Of a stretch of 64,000 nt of DNA, positions 1 to 7,752 are shown piece by piece. The notes below the pieces were generated by a model that saw only the letters and a program-made list of their open reading frames with translations, made no database searches and was not told the DNA's origin. Numbering within the stretch: position 1 is the stretch's first letter; the number at the start of each line of letters is the position of its first letter. Origin of the DNA: Gordonia soli NBRC 108243 (lineage in GTDB: Bacteria > Actinomycetota > Actinomycetes > Mycobacteriales > Mycobacteriaceae); assembly GCF_000334455.1 (NCBI RefSeq), contig NZ_BANX01000033.1:62001-126000 (forward strand), written 5' to 3'. The position numbers and the translations under genes are program-made.

Positions 1-149
1 AGGGAACCGCGGTGGAAAAGCGCACATCCGACTTCACCTTCGAGGGGCAGCAGTTCCGCGCCAGCTCCGACGACCCGTACTGGATCGTCGAGTCGGACAA
101 GACCGGATCGCGTGCCGCTCACAAGGAGTCGTCGCTGACGAAGAAATAG
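1..149 (+). CDS. C-terminal part of a DUF2945 / HVA1-type TUDOR-like protein (partial)
   Basis: The window opens inside a reading frame (codons from base 3) that ends at a TAG at 147-149. The visible 48 residues include VEKRTSDFTFEG, DDPYWIVESDKTG and AAHKESSLTKK. This resembles the C-terminal half of small DUF2945 proteins (hypervirulence-associated TUDOR domain), in which a short beta-barrel is followed by a conserved AAHKP-like end. The start lies outside the window. Function is not established for this family. The assignment rests on motif resemblance only. Confidence 0.6.
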   Translation, partial: GTAVEKRTSDFTFEGQQFRASSDDPYWIVESDKTGSRAAHKESSLTKK

Positions 150-202
150 GCTGACGACGGGCCGGGTGGGTGCTCGGCACCGCCGGCCGTGCTCGACGCC
201 GG

Positions 203-208
203 TACTCT
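203..208 (+). promoter_or_regulatory. -10 element of the glutathione peroxidase gene
   Basis: TACTCT fits the actinobacterial TANNNT -10 pattern. Transcription would start near 215, giving a leader of about 38 bases with a GAAGGA ribosome-binding site 5 bases before the ATG at 253. No clear -35 is visible. Confidence 0.4.
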
Positions 209-252
209 GGCCGGGATCCCATCCGGGCCACGGACCGTACCGAAGGACACAC

Positions 253-744
253 ATGACACCTTCCGGCGAACTCACCGCCTACGACTTCACCGCCGACGAC
301 ATCGACGGCAAGCCCGTCCCGCTGTCGGGGTATCAGGGTCACCCCCTGCTCATCGTCAACACGGCGTCGCAGTGCGGCTTCACCCCGCAGTACAAGGGAC
401 TCGAGACCTTGAACCGCGACTACCAGGACCGTGGGCTGCGCGTCCTCGGTTTCCCGTGCGATCAGTTCGCGCATCAGGAGCCGGGTGACGCCGAGGAGAT
501 CAAGAACTTCTGTTCACTCAATTACGACGTCACCTTCCCGCTGTTCGCGAAGATCGACGTCAACGGCGACGACGCCCACCCGCTGTACGCCTGGTTGAGG
601 AGCCAGAAGGGCGGTCTGCTCGGCGGTCGGATCAAGTGGAACTTCACCAAGTTCTTGGTCGACAAGAACGGTCAGGTCGTCGACCGCTTCGCGCCCACCA
701 CCAAGCCCGAGAAGCTGGGCGGAACCATCGAGAAGTACCTCTGA
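253..744 (+). CDS. Glutathione peroxidase-family (thiol peroxidase) protein
   Basis: 163 residues, the usual size of the non-selenium glutathione peroxidase family, which reduces hydroperoxides, generally with thioredoxin rather than glutathione as donor. The peroxidatic Cys41 lies in ASQCGFTPQY. Cys69 lies in FPCDQFAHQEPG, and Cys87 in EIKNFC sits where the resolving Cys of thioredoxin-type enzymes is found. Gln75 and Trp129-Asn130 (KWNFTKFL) complete the catalytic tetrad. The ATG at 253 is chosen over an upstream in-frame ATG at 166 because it has a GAAGGA ribosome-binding site and gives the family length. A hairpin follows the stop. Cytosolic; no signal peptide. Confidence 0.93.
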   Translation: MTPSGELTAYDFTADDIDGKPVPLSGYQGHPLLIVNTASQCGFTPQYKGLETLNRDYQDRGLRVLGFPCDQFAHQEPGDAEEIKNFCSLNYDVTFPLFAKIDVNGDDAHPLYAWLRSQKGGLLGGRIKWNFTKFLVDKNGQVVDRFAPTTKPEKLGGTIEKYL

Positions 745-752
745 GCAACCGA

Positions 753-777
753 TCTCGACCCGAGCGCGGGTCCGAGA
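753..777 (+). terminator. Hairpin terminator after glutathione peroxidase
   Basis: TCTCGACCCG and CGGGTCCGAGA pair over ten positions with one bulged base around an AGCG loop. It begins 9 bases after the stop. There is no U-tract, as is common in high-GC actinobacteria. Confidence 0.5.
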
Positions 778-793
778 TGGAAGTATCGGGACG

Positions 794-1696
794 GTGAACG
801 AGACAACGGTTCCGAGGAGTCGCGCGGCGTCCTTCGGTTGGGTCGGAATCGCCTACCTGGTCGCGCTTGCGGTGGCTGCGGCCTGGCTGTGGTGGGGCCC
901 CACGACCGATCGGCTCTGGCTCGACGCCCTGATCGCCGACATCATCGGCACATTGGTGATCTTCGCCTTCAGTCGCGCCTTCGGGAACTCCAGCTTCTAC
1001 GACGCCTACTGGAGTGTGGTGCCGCCGCTGCTGCTCATCTACTGGTGGGCAGCCGGCGACGTCGGTATCGACGCCGTCCACTGCTGGTTGGTCGCTGCCG
1101 TCGTCGGCGTCTGGGCCGTCCGGTTGACGGCGAACTGGGCCATCTCGTTTCCCGGTCTGCACCATGAGGACTGGCGCTATCCCCTGCTCCGGGGTCGCGC
1201 GGGGCGAGCCGAGGTCGTCGCCGACCTCGGCGGTATCCATCTCGTCCCGACGCTGCAGGTGTTCCTGGGCATGCTTCCGGTCTATGTAGCGGTGACCCAC
1301 GACTCCGTCGAGCTGGCTTGGCTCGCCGGGATCGCGGCCGCCGTGGGATTCTCAGCTGTCGCGCTCGAGTATGTCGCGGACGCGCAGCTTCGCGCGTTCA
1401 GCCGCGACCGTCGGCCCGGTCAGGTCATGGACCACGGGCTCTGGTCGTGGTCGCGTCATCCGAACTACTTCGGTGAGTTCGCCTTCTGGTGTGCGCTGGC
1501 CCTCTTCGGGGTGGCGACGGTGCCCGGTGACGCCTGGTGGTTGTTCATCGGGGCGGTTGCCATGCTGGCGATGTTCCTCGGTGCGAGCATCCCGATGATG
1601 GAGGACCGCAGCCTCGAGCGGCGACCTGACTACCAGGGAGTGGTCGACCGGGTTCCGAAGTTCGTGCCGAGGCCACCCCGACGGGTGTCCGCGTGA
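794..1696 (+). CDS. DUF1295 / steroid 5-alpha-reductase-like membrane enzyme
   Basis: 300 residues with several hydrophobic helices, for example around residues 15-35, 45-65, 75-105, 150-200 and 225-260. Near residue 215 it carries the motif DHGLWSWSRHPNYFGE, the signature shared by DUF1295 proteins, steroid 5-alpha-reductases and isoprenylcysteine methyltransferases, where the RHPNY region binds the nucleotide or SAM cofactor. The substrate cannot be read from sequence. The start is GTG 794. The stop overlaps the GTG start of the next gene by 4 bases, so the flavoprotein and this enzyme are translationally coupled and an SDR follows. This suggests one redox or lipid-modifying pathway (inference). 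Confidence 0.85.
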   Translation: MNETTVPRSRAASFGWVGIAYLVALAVAAAWLWWGPTTDRLWLDALIADIIGTLVIFAFSRAFGNSSFYDAYWSVVPPLLLIYWWAAGDVGIDAVHCWLVAAVVGVWAVRLTANWAISFPGLHHEDWRYPLLRGRAGRAEVVADLGGIHLVPTLQVFLGMLPVYVAVTHDSVELAWLAGIAAAVGFSAVALEYVADAQLRAFSRDRRPGQVMDHGLWSWSRHPNYFGEFAFWCALALFGVATVPGDAWWLFIGAVAMLAMFLGASIPMMEDRSLERRPDYQGVVDRVPKFVPRPPRRVSA

Positions 1697-2829
1697 CACG
1701 TCCCCGGGTCGTCGTCGCGGGACTCGGGGACAGTGGCCTGCTGACGGCCATCCATCTGGCCCGCCATGCCGAGGTGGTCGGGGTCTCGGTCAAACCCGGG
1801 CTGGTCAGCGGCCAAGAGCTCGGCACACGATTGAGTCGGCCCGACCGGTGGTCGCGTGACTACTGGGTTTCCTTCGACCGTTACCGCGGACTCGACGGGG
1901 TGCGCACGGTGCACGGTGACGTCACCGGCCTCGACATCGACTGCCGACGACTGTCGGTTCGCCTGCCGGACGGCACGATCGAGGAGGAGTCGTACGACAT
2001 CCTCGTGATCGCGACGGGTGTCAGCAACGGGTTCTGGCGTCGCCCGACTCTGCAGACCTCGGGGCAGGTCGATGCCGAACTACGCAGCGTCCACGACCGA
2101 CTGGCCTCGGCCCACTCGATCGCAGTGATCGGCGGCGGTGCCGCAGCGGTGAGCAGTGCTGCCAACCTGGCGCAGCGATGGCCGTCGACCCGGCTGGATC
2201 TCTACTTCCCGGGAGACCGAGCCCTCCCCCAGCATCATCCGCGGACCTGGCGTCGGGTCGAACGAATCCTGCGCGATCGCGGCGTCGGTCTTCATCCTGG
2301 ACACCGCGCCCTGATCCCGGCCGACTCCGAGTTGACGGAGATCACCGACGACCCGGTCACCTGGAGCACCGGGCAGCCGGACGCGACCGCGGACGCGGTG
2401 CTCTGGGCGATCGGACGGGTACGGCCGAACACCGCGTGGGTGCCGTCCACACTCCTCGACGACGATGGCTTCGTCCGCGTGGGCGCCGACCTCAGGGTGC
2501 CGGGCCACGACGAGATCTTTGCGATCGGTGACGTAGCCGCGACCGATCCCCTCCGTTCGTCGGCGCGCAACCGCGCCGACAAACTCCTCGCTCGCAACAT
2601 CCGTGCAGCGCTCGCCGGGCGACGACTCGGCTCGTACCGCGCACCGCGCCGACGGTGGGGTTCAGTGCTCGGGACGCAGCCGGACGGCCTGCAGATCTTC
2701 GCGCCGAACGGCCCGGCGTTCCGACTGCCGTCCTGGAGTGTCGACACCGTGCTGCAACCGGTGATCGTGCGTCGGATCATCTATCGCGGCATCCGTCGGC
2801 GAACCGGCGGGACCTCCCCCGACCGCTGA
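1693..2829 (+). CDS. FAD-dependent NAD(P)H oxidoreductase (NDH-2 / FSP1-like)
   Basis: 378 residues with the two-dinucleotide-fold layout of pyridine-nucleotide disulfide-type flavoproteins. An N-terminal FAD fold shows VVVAGLGDSGLLTA, the mid-protein NAD(P)H fold IAVIGGGAAAVSSAANLA, and the late FAD-ribityl motif IFAIGDVAATDP. No redox CxxxxC pair is seen, so it resembles NDH-2/ferroptosis-suppressor-like quinone reductases rather than disulfide reductases. The first motif has GLGDSG where GxGxxG is usual, which still fits. It starts at GTG 1693 inside the stop of the DUF1295 gene. It may deliver electrons to the neighbouring membrane enzyme (inference). Confidence 0.87.
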   Translation: MTRPRVVVAGLGDSGLLTAIHLARHAEVVGVSVKPGLVSGQELGTRLSRPDRWSRDYWVSFDRYRGLDGVRTVHGDVTGLDIDCRRLSVRLPDGTIEEESYDILVIATGVSNGFWRRPTLQTSGQVDAELRSVHDRLASAHSIAVIGGGAAAVSSAANLAQRWPSTRLDLYFPGDRALPQHHPRTWRRVERILRDRGVGLHPGHRALIPADSELTEITDDPVTWSTGQPDATADAVLWAIGRVRPNTAWVPSTLLDDDGFVRVGADLRVPGHDEIFAIGDVAATDPLRSSARNRADKLLARNIRAALAGRRLGSYRAPRRRWGSVLGTQPDGLQIFAPNGPAFRLPSWSVDTVLQPVIVRRIIYRGIRRRTGGTSPDR

Positions 2830-2856
2830 CGCTCCCGACCACGCCCGCACAATAGC

Positions 2857-3687
2857 GTGATGGACATCCGACGCCGCGTGACCGATGCGCTACTCGACCG
2901 AACCGTCCGCGTGGGTTCGCGTGCACGACACGACCTCCGGGGATCGACGATCCTCGTGACCGGGGCGACGTCGGGGATAGGTCGACAGCTCGCCCTCGAC
3001 CTCGCCGCGGCGGGTGCCGACCTGATCGTGGTCGCCCGACGTGCAGACGACCTCGCCGAGGTGGTGACGGAAGCCGGTGTCCTCGGCGCCACTGCCACCC
3101 CGCTGACCTGCGATCTCGCTGATCCCGACGATCGTGGCCGACTGCTCGACCGGCTCCGCGACGAACCGGTGGACGCGCTGGTGAACAATGCGGGCCGATC
3201 CATCCGACGCAGCGTCGTCGACACTGTCGACCGTACGCACGACTACCGCCGGATGATGGACCTCAACTACTTCGGTGCGGTGGAGCTGACCGTCGGATTG
3301 TTGCCCGGGATGATCGATCGCGGACGCGGCCACATCGTCAACGTCTGTACCTGGGGTGTCACGGCAGGTGCGATGCCTCGGTTCGCCGGCTACCACGCCA
3401 CCAAGGCCGCGCTGGCAGCGTTCGGTCGAAGTCTGGCAGCGGAGCTCGACGGTACCGGCGTGGCGGTGACGAACGTGAACTTCCCCCTGGTCCGGACCCC
3501 GATGATCGCACCGACAGCACAGTACGACGACGTGCCGGCGTTACCCGTCGAGACCGCGTCGGAATGGATTCTGCACGCACTCGAGGCTCGCCCCGAGGTG
3601 GTCGAACCACTCTATGTATTTCCGCTGCGTGTGTTGGACCTCGTTACCCCGTCCACCGTCGGCAAGCTGGTCGCGAAGGCCACCTGA
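2857..3687 (+). CDS. Short-chain dehydrogenase/reductase
   Basis: 276 residues. A classical Rossmann SDR with TGATSGIGRQ near residue 32, LVNNAGRS near residue 105 and an active-site YHATK near residue 178. The catalytic-Ser region reads NVCTWGV, so Thr stands where Ser is usual. The start is either GTG 2857 or ATG 2860. A CACAAT -10-like box ends 6 bases before the ATG, which would make the message leaderless from ATG 2860. It follows the flavoprotein by 27 bases and ends 4 bases before the convergent glyoxalase-fold gene. The substrate is unknown. Confidence 0.88.
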   Translation: MMDIRRRVTDALLDRTVRVGSRARHDLRGSTILVTGATSGIGRQLALDLAAAGADLIVVARRADDLAEVVTEAGVLGATATPLTCDLADPDDRGRLLDRLRDEPVDALVNNAGRSIRRSVVDTVDRTHDYRRMMDLNYFGAVELTVGLLPGMIDRGRGHIVNVCTWGVTAGAMPRFAGYHATKAALAAFGRSLAAELDGTGVAVTNVNFPLVRTPMIAPTAQYDDVPALPVETASEWILHALEARPEVVEPLYVFPLRVLDLVTPSTVGKLVAKAT

Positions 3688-3691
3688 TCGG

Positions 3692-4468
3692 TCAGGAGCG
3701 AGATCCCTTCTCGATGACCAGTGTTCGGGTCAGCAGCGATCGATCTCGCACCGTGAGGACCCGACTGCCCCGCTGGTGGCCGGGTCGGATCTCCGACGTC
3801 GGGACGCCCGCGTCGGCAAGTCGGCGATGGGTGCGGTCGAGGTCCGTCGACAACCATGCGACGCCCCACATCTCGAACTCGGAGTCGGGCACCGCCTGTG
3901 TCGACACCACGACTTCCACCACCAGGGACGGGCTCCGGAAGAACAACTGGTCGACACCCTCGAACGGCTGCTGGCGCAGACGGAAGTCGAGTCCGAGCAG
4001 GCCGCCGAAGACCGCGGTCGCCGTCTGGGCCGAGCGTGCCGCGACCACGACGTGATCGATCCCGGTCAGTTCGGCATCGGGTGACCCACCTTCGTGATGG
4101 GCGGTCGGCGAACCGACCCCGAGGGCCGGGTGGTCACCGAGCACCAGGTCGCCGCGTTCGGAGATGTCGATCGGCACACCTCGGCGGGCCAGGAGACGCT
4201 CTGCCGCCGGCAGGTCGACGGTGTCGAACTGCAGCCGATCGACAGTCCGGCTGGCAGCCGTACCGCCGGCGGATGGTGCGGTACCGGACTGGACGCGCAC
4301 CGTCGCCCCACCGAGGGTGAGTTCGAACGGCGTGTCACTGCCGAGCGCATCGCCGGCCGGCGGACTGCCGAACAACACCCGGTAGGCAGCCGCATTCACG
4401 GCCGGGTCAGTCGCGTGCAGAACGATGGTCGGCGCGTCGAGCCGACCCGGCACGCTCGATGCGGTCAT
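3692..4468 (-). CDS. Two-domain glyoxalase/VOC-fold protein
   Basis: 258 residues from ATG 4468. Two vicinal-oxygen-chelate units are visible. An N-terminal unit begins APTIVLHATDPAVNAAAYR, and a C-terminal unit begins GIDHVVVAARSAQTATAVF and contains FFRSPSLVVEVVV. The second carries the typical GIDHVVV opening and a C-terminal Glu-rich strand (VVEVVV) of metal-binding VOC enzymes, while the first looks degenerate. The reading frame is open further upstream, but the ATG chosen here overlaps the stop of the preceding small gene (ATGA), which argues for translational coupling. The reaction is unknown; relatives act on aromatic or methylglyoxal-type substrates. Confidence 0.8.
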   Translation of the reverse strand: MTASSVPGRLDAPTIVLHATDPAVNAAAYRVLFGSPPAGDALGSDTPFELTLGGATVRVQSGTAPSAGGTAASRTVDRLQFDTVDLPAAERLLARRGVPIDISERGDLVLGDHPALGVGSPTAHHEGGSPDAELTGIDHVVVAARSAQTATAVFGGLLGLDFRLRQQPFEGVDQLFFRSPSLVVEVVVSTQAVPDSEFEMWGVAWLSTDLDRTHRRLADAGVPTSEIRPGHQRGSRVLTVRDRSLLTRTLVIEKGSRS

Positions 4469-4743
4469 CGCCGGAACCAGAGGTCGGGACTGCTGGTGAT
4501 GTGCCACGAACCGCAGGCGCAGTGATAGATGCGGAGTCGGAGATCGCCACGAGATCGCTCGCGGATCCGGTACACACCTGACCTCGCGGACTCCTCGTCG
4601 CGGTACGCCTCTTTGTCCGGGGTCGGACACGCGAGCAGAGGTCGCCGATGACGAGGTACCCGACGACCGACCTGTGCTGCCGTCCGTGCCTCGATCCGGC
4701 GATAGAACTCCTCGAGTTCGTCGTCGGAGAACGGCACGTGCAT
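4465..4743 (-). CDS. Small Cys/His hypothetical protein coupled to the VOC gene
   Basis: 92 residues. I do not recognise a family. The N-terminus (FSDDELEEFYRRIEAR) is an acidic helix. The C-terminus contains IYHCACGSWHITSSPDLWF, a compact CxCxxxH cluster that could bind zinc, with a further Cys in the middle (LLACPTPDKEA). Its stop overlaps the ATG of the downstream VOC protein by 4 bases, so the two are probably made together. The 230 bases upstream are a divergent intergenic region shared with the DUF2235 gene. Confidence 0.65.
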   Translation of the reverse strand: MHVPFSDDELEEFYRRIEARTAAQVGRRVPRHRRPLLACPTPDKEAYRDEESARSGVYRIRERSRGDLRLRIYHCACGSWHITSSPDLWFRR

Positions 4744-4830
4744 CCCTCTCTGCGGTGCCGGTCGCGCGAGGTGAACGCGGTCGCCGGTGATGGTCGGTTC
4801 GGCCCGATGCTACTCGGGCTTAGTCGCCGA

Positions 4831-4860
4831 TCCACGATCGAAGTACGTACGTCCACGATC
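4831..4860. repeat. Direct repeat TCCACGATC, two copies 21 bases apart
   Basis: TCCACGATC occurs at 4831-4839 and 4852-4860, a spacing of two helical turns, in the divergent region between the small Cys/His gene and the DUF2235 gene. It may be a protein-binding site. A third copy near 5010 lies inside the DUF2235 gene. Confidence 0.3.
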
Positions 4861-4973
4861 CGGCGAGTAGCGGCAGGCGGTGTGGCCGAGTAGCGCAACA
4901 CTCGTGCTGACCGACGGCGATCGCCCCATACTGGGTGCATCAGGCGGGCGTCGGGCCGCCGAGAGGAGTCCTG

Positions 4974-6134
4974 ATGTCTCCCACCGAGAACGATCGACTG
5001 ACCGATCCGTCCACGATCACGGTCGCCGAGACCGACGACGCCGCGATGGCGACGTCGGTCCCGGCCGACCCCCCGGCGCGTGCCGGCAAGAACATCGTGA
5101 TGTGCCTGGACGGTACGGCCAACCAGATCGTGGTCGGACGTAACACCAACGTGGTCAAGCTCTTCCGGGCGATCGACTTCACCGAGGGGCGGCAACTGGC
5201 CTATTACGATCCCGGGGTCGGTACCTTCGCCTCCACGCGGGTGTGGTCGGCTCCGGGGCGCTTCGCCTCCAAGATGCTGGGCCGCGCTTTCGGTCTGGGG
5301 CTCAAGACCAACCTCGCCGAGGCCTACACCTTCCTGATGAACAACTGGGAGCCCGAAGACCGCATCTTCATCTTCGGCTTCAGCCGAGGAGCGTTCACCG
5401 CACGGGCCCTCGCGGGGTTGTTGCACACCGTGGGCATCCCTCGCCGCTCGTCGGAGAACCTGATCCAGTACGCCATCGGCAACTATGCGGGTCGGGGAAA
5501 GTGGACGGACAAGGACCAAGCCGAGGTCGAGGAGTTCCAGCGGACCGTGTGCCGCCAGCCCACCCAACCCGATGACAAGTTGGTGGACTCGTTCTCTGTC
5601 CCGATCGCCTACATGGGTCTGTGGGACACGGTGAACGCCCCCGGAATCCTGCGGCGCTCACTGTCGTTCGCGAACTCCGACACGTTGCAGAACGTGCGAG
5701 CCGGACGCCACGCGGTCTCCATCGACGAACGTCGGCGCCCGTACCGGGAGCGGCTGGTCCAGACCACGGCGATCCAGGAGGCCTGGTTCGCGGGGGTCCA
5801 CTCCGACGTCGGGGGCGGCTTCACCCGCGATGCGCTGGGAGACATCAGCCTGCTCTGGATCCTCCGGGGCGCGCACGCGGCCGGCATCGACCTCCGAGCC
5901 AAGGCCGAGCTGCGTGAACTGCCGACGCGGACGCAGAGCACCTGGGCGATCGCCCCGGTTCATCGAAACAGCCGTGTCTGGGTGTTGGCCACCTACCGTC
6001 GACGATCCGCCCGGCAGGCGTGCATCCATCCGTCCGTCGCCGTCCGTAGAGAGCACCACCCCGGGTACGCGTCGCACCTGGGGTCGACCACCGTGTTCGA
6101 CGAGGACTGGCTCGACGACAGCTGGCAGCGCTGA
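4974..6134 (+). CDS. DUF2235 alpha/beta-hydrolase (Tle1-type phospholipase-like)
   Basis: 386 residues from ATG 4974, which has GAGAGGAG 8 bases upstream. DUF2235 proteins share the fold of type VI secretion phospholipase effectors (Tle1). The strand-loop IVMCLDGTANQ (residue 41) opens the domain. The nucleophile Ser137 sits in FIFGFSRGAFTARALAG. The likely catalytic Asp is in YMGLWDTVNAPG, and the His in FAGVHSDVGGGF. No signal peptide, Vgr/PAAR domain or secretion neighbour is present, so a cytoplasmic lipase/esterase role is more plausible than a toxin. The first 35 residues are low-complexity. Confidence 0.83.
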   Translation: MSPTENDRLTDPSTITVAETDDAAMATSVPADPPARAGKNIVMCLDGTANQIVVGRNTNVVKLFRAIDFTEGRQLAYYDPGVGTFASTRVWSAPGRFASKMLGRAFGLGLKTNLAEAYTFLMNNWEPEDRIFIFGFSRGAFTARALAGLLHTVGIPRRSSENLIQYAIGNYAGRGKWTDKDQAEVEEFQRTVCRQPTQPDDKLVDSFSVPIAYMGLWDTVNAPGILRRSLSFANSDTLQNVRAGRHAVSIDERRRPYRERLVQTTAIQEAWFAGVHSDVGGGFTRDALGDISLLWILRGAHAAGIDLRAKAELRELPTRTQSTWAIAPVHRNSRVWVLATYRRRSARQACIHPSVAVRREHHPGYASHLGSTTVFDEDWLDDSWQR

Positions 6135-6161
6135 ACGACGTGAGCGAACGCGTCTCGACCC

Positions 6162-7127
6162 CTATGCGGGGCAGCCGTTCCCGCTCACCCGGTACGCCGC
6201 CCCTTTGGTCTCGCGGCGCTTCATCGCCTGGATGGCGGCATGGTGCCGACGGGCGTGATAGGCCAGCGGAAAGTACGTGAGCCTCTCGGGCAGAACACGA
6301 TACGAGCCACGGATCACCGTGTGGATGCGCTCGAGTTCGCGTTGCTCGCCGTCTGTCCAGGTGACCCCGAGGATCTCGCGGACCCGCGGGTCCATCACCC
6401 CCACGGTCGTCAGGTAGTTGAGCCTCTGCAGCGGCACGCTCGCGATGCGCGCGATCGAGGTGAGGGGTCGGCGAACGGCTCGGGGTACCGACCGAGGGAG
6501 GGCAGGCGCGGCCTGCATCTGGTCGAGCAACTCGAGTGCGACCGGGTGTGCGACGAGCTTGTTCTCGACGAAGTCGTCGAAGTACTCGCTGAACTCCGCG
6601 ATGCTCTCCGGGTATCCCCGCATCGGGACCTGGACGATCTTCGCGATCCGACGGTTGTCCCGGAAGATCTCCTGCTGTTCACGTTGGTCGAAGTGTCGAC
6701 CGATGACGAGTGGTCCCGCGCTGAGTGTGGTCGGGAAGGCGGTCGCGATCACCCATTGATACGCCTCCGGGTTGAGGGCACTGATGTGCTTGCCCTCGGC
6801 GTTGCGCATCTGCAGCGGCCGATGCATCGCGCGCAGACGCTTGCCCTCCTCGATCGCCTCCGGTCCGCCGTAGACCCATCGCAGCACCGAGTCCACAGAG
6901 CGAACGGCCCGTCCGAGGGGATCCGTACGGAAGATCGAGTACTCCCCGACCACATCCCCGATCACAGGGAGCATCACCTGCATGACGAACGCCGCGCCGT
7001 TGACCGGGAGGAAGGTGAAATGCCCGGTCAACTCCGCGGTCAGCGAGTCCGGTGGGATGAGCTCGATCTCGGAGTCGTCATGGGCGATCAACGGCTCCGT
7101 GGTGTCGGGTGCCTCCGCGAGTGTCAT
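6162..7127 (-). CDS. MpaB/Lcp-type oxygenase family protein (DUF2236)
   Basis: About 321 residues from ATG 7127; in-frame GTG 7139 and TTG 7142 are alternatives with no better ribosome-binding site. The protein shows DUF2236 features: FVMQVMLPVIGDVVGEYS near the N-terminus, RLRAMHRPLQ, then LNPEAYQWVIATAFPTT and a long helical C-terminus. The family contains haem-dependent latex-clearing oxygenases and the mycophenolic-acid oxygenase MpaB. Most actinobacterial members are uncharacterised. It is convergent with the DUF2235 gene, 27 bases away. Confidence 0.8.
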   Translation of the reverse strand: MTLAEAPDTTEPLIAHDDSEIELIPPDSLTAELTGHFTFLPVNGAAFVMQVMLPVIGDVVGEYSIFRTDPLGRAVRSVDSVLRWVYGGPEAIEEGKRLRAMHRPLQMRNAEGKHISALNPEAYQWVIATAFPTTLSAGPLVIGRHFDQREQQEIFRDNRRIAKIVQVPMRGYPESIAEFSEYFDDFVENKLVAHPVALELLDQMQAAPALPRSVPRAVRRPLTSIARIASVPLQRLNYLTTVGVMDPRVREILGVTWTDGEQRELERIHTVIRGSYRVLPERLTYFPLAYHARRHHAAIQAMKRRETKGAAYRVSGNGCPA

Positions 7128-7215
7128 CAGACCATCCACCAATCCATCAGGAAACAGGTGTGATCAGATTAGCGCGTCGATGGGGGTGCGTCGAGCCGAT
7201 CGGCGAACGAAGAGG

Positions 7216-7446
7216 TCAGCGAGCCATCCAGAGTCGGCGGCGGATGACACCACGCATCCGACGGAGCTCCGCAGCGGTCAGGGCCGACGGCGGCTGATCG
7301 TCGACGAGCCGGCCGACCTGGGCGAAGAAATCCCGATCGGTGAGCCCGAATTGGGCTCCGATCTCATCGGTCGACCCGCCCCCGAGTGGGTACCAGTGCC
7401 GCTCGAAGTCGATCATCTGCTGCTGCTTGTCATCCACCGAAACCAC
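7216..7446 (-). CDS. Small DUF3263-like protein
   Basis: About 76 residues from GTG 7446; GTG 7437 also fits. The core QQQMIDFERHW followed by an Ala/Arg-rich helical tail ending RRMRGVIRRRLWMAR resembles DUF3263, a short actinobacterial helical family with an I(L/M)DFE(R/K)xW opening and an HTH-like arrangement. Function is unknown. The frame stays open upstream, and about 50 further codons have coding-like third positions, so the true N-terminus could be longer. No convincing Shine-Dalgarno is seen for any start. Confidence 0.6.
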   Translation of the reverse strand: MVSVDDKQQQMIDFERHWYPLGGGSTDEIGAQFGLTDRDFFAQVGRLVDDQPPSALTAAELRRMRGVIRRRLWMAR

Positions 7447-7752
7447 ATCCCGAAACCGCCGCGGATCCGCGCGCGAATCCTGCCGAAGAGCCGTGTACAC
7501 CGGGCCGACGATGTGGAACGGGCTGTCCACCGCGACCTGCGATCTCCATTGGTACACCCCGAGAGCGACGAAGAACACAATTCTGTTCGCCCGCGCGCCG
7601 AACTCTGGTGAACCACCAGTTCGTGGCCGGTCCGAGCGAGAGCCCGACTGTGGAGATCCGGGCGCCGGAGATCGGCAGGAGTGCAGACATGGTGAATCTC
7701 TGCTACCGGCGCGACAGGGTTGCCGTGTCCGACACGGGCCTACACTCAGCTC
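7447..7752. other. 306-base intergenic region
   Basis: Divergent spacer between the DUF3263-like gene and the membrane protein. The minus frame is open throughout and may be an N-terminal extension of the DUF3263 gene. On the plus strand the only clear element is the TACACT box at its end. I see no RNA gene or repeat. Confidence 0.5.
7741..7746 (+). promoter_or_regulatory. -10 box, leaderless start of the membrane protein
   Basis: TACACT is followed by six bases and then ATG 7753, so transcription should begin at or next to the start codon. Confidence 0.5.

Noticed and set aside
4407..5567. 386-codon minus-strand frame opposite the DUF2235 gene
   Set aside because: The DUF2235 frame has a ribosome-binding site, catalytic motifs and normal composition, whereas the antisense frame does not.
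4465..6134. A toxin-immunity or type VI effector pair made of the small Cys/His protein and the DUF2235 hydrolase
   Set aside because: The genes are divergent with 230 bases between them, there is no secretion component, and the small protein is coupled to the VOC gene instead.
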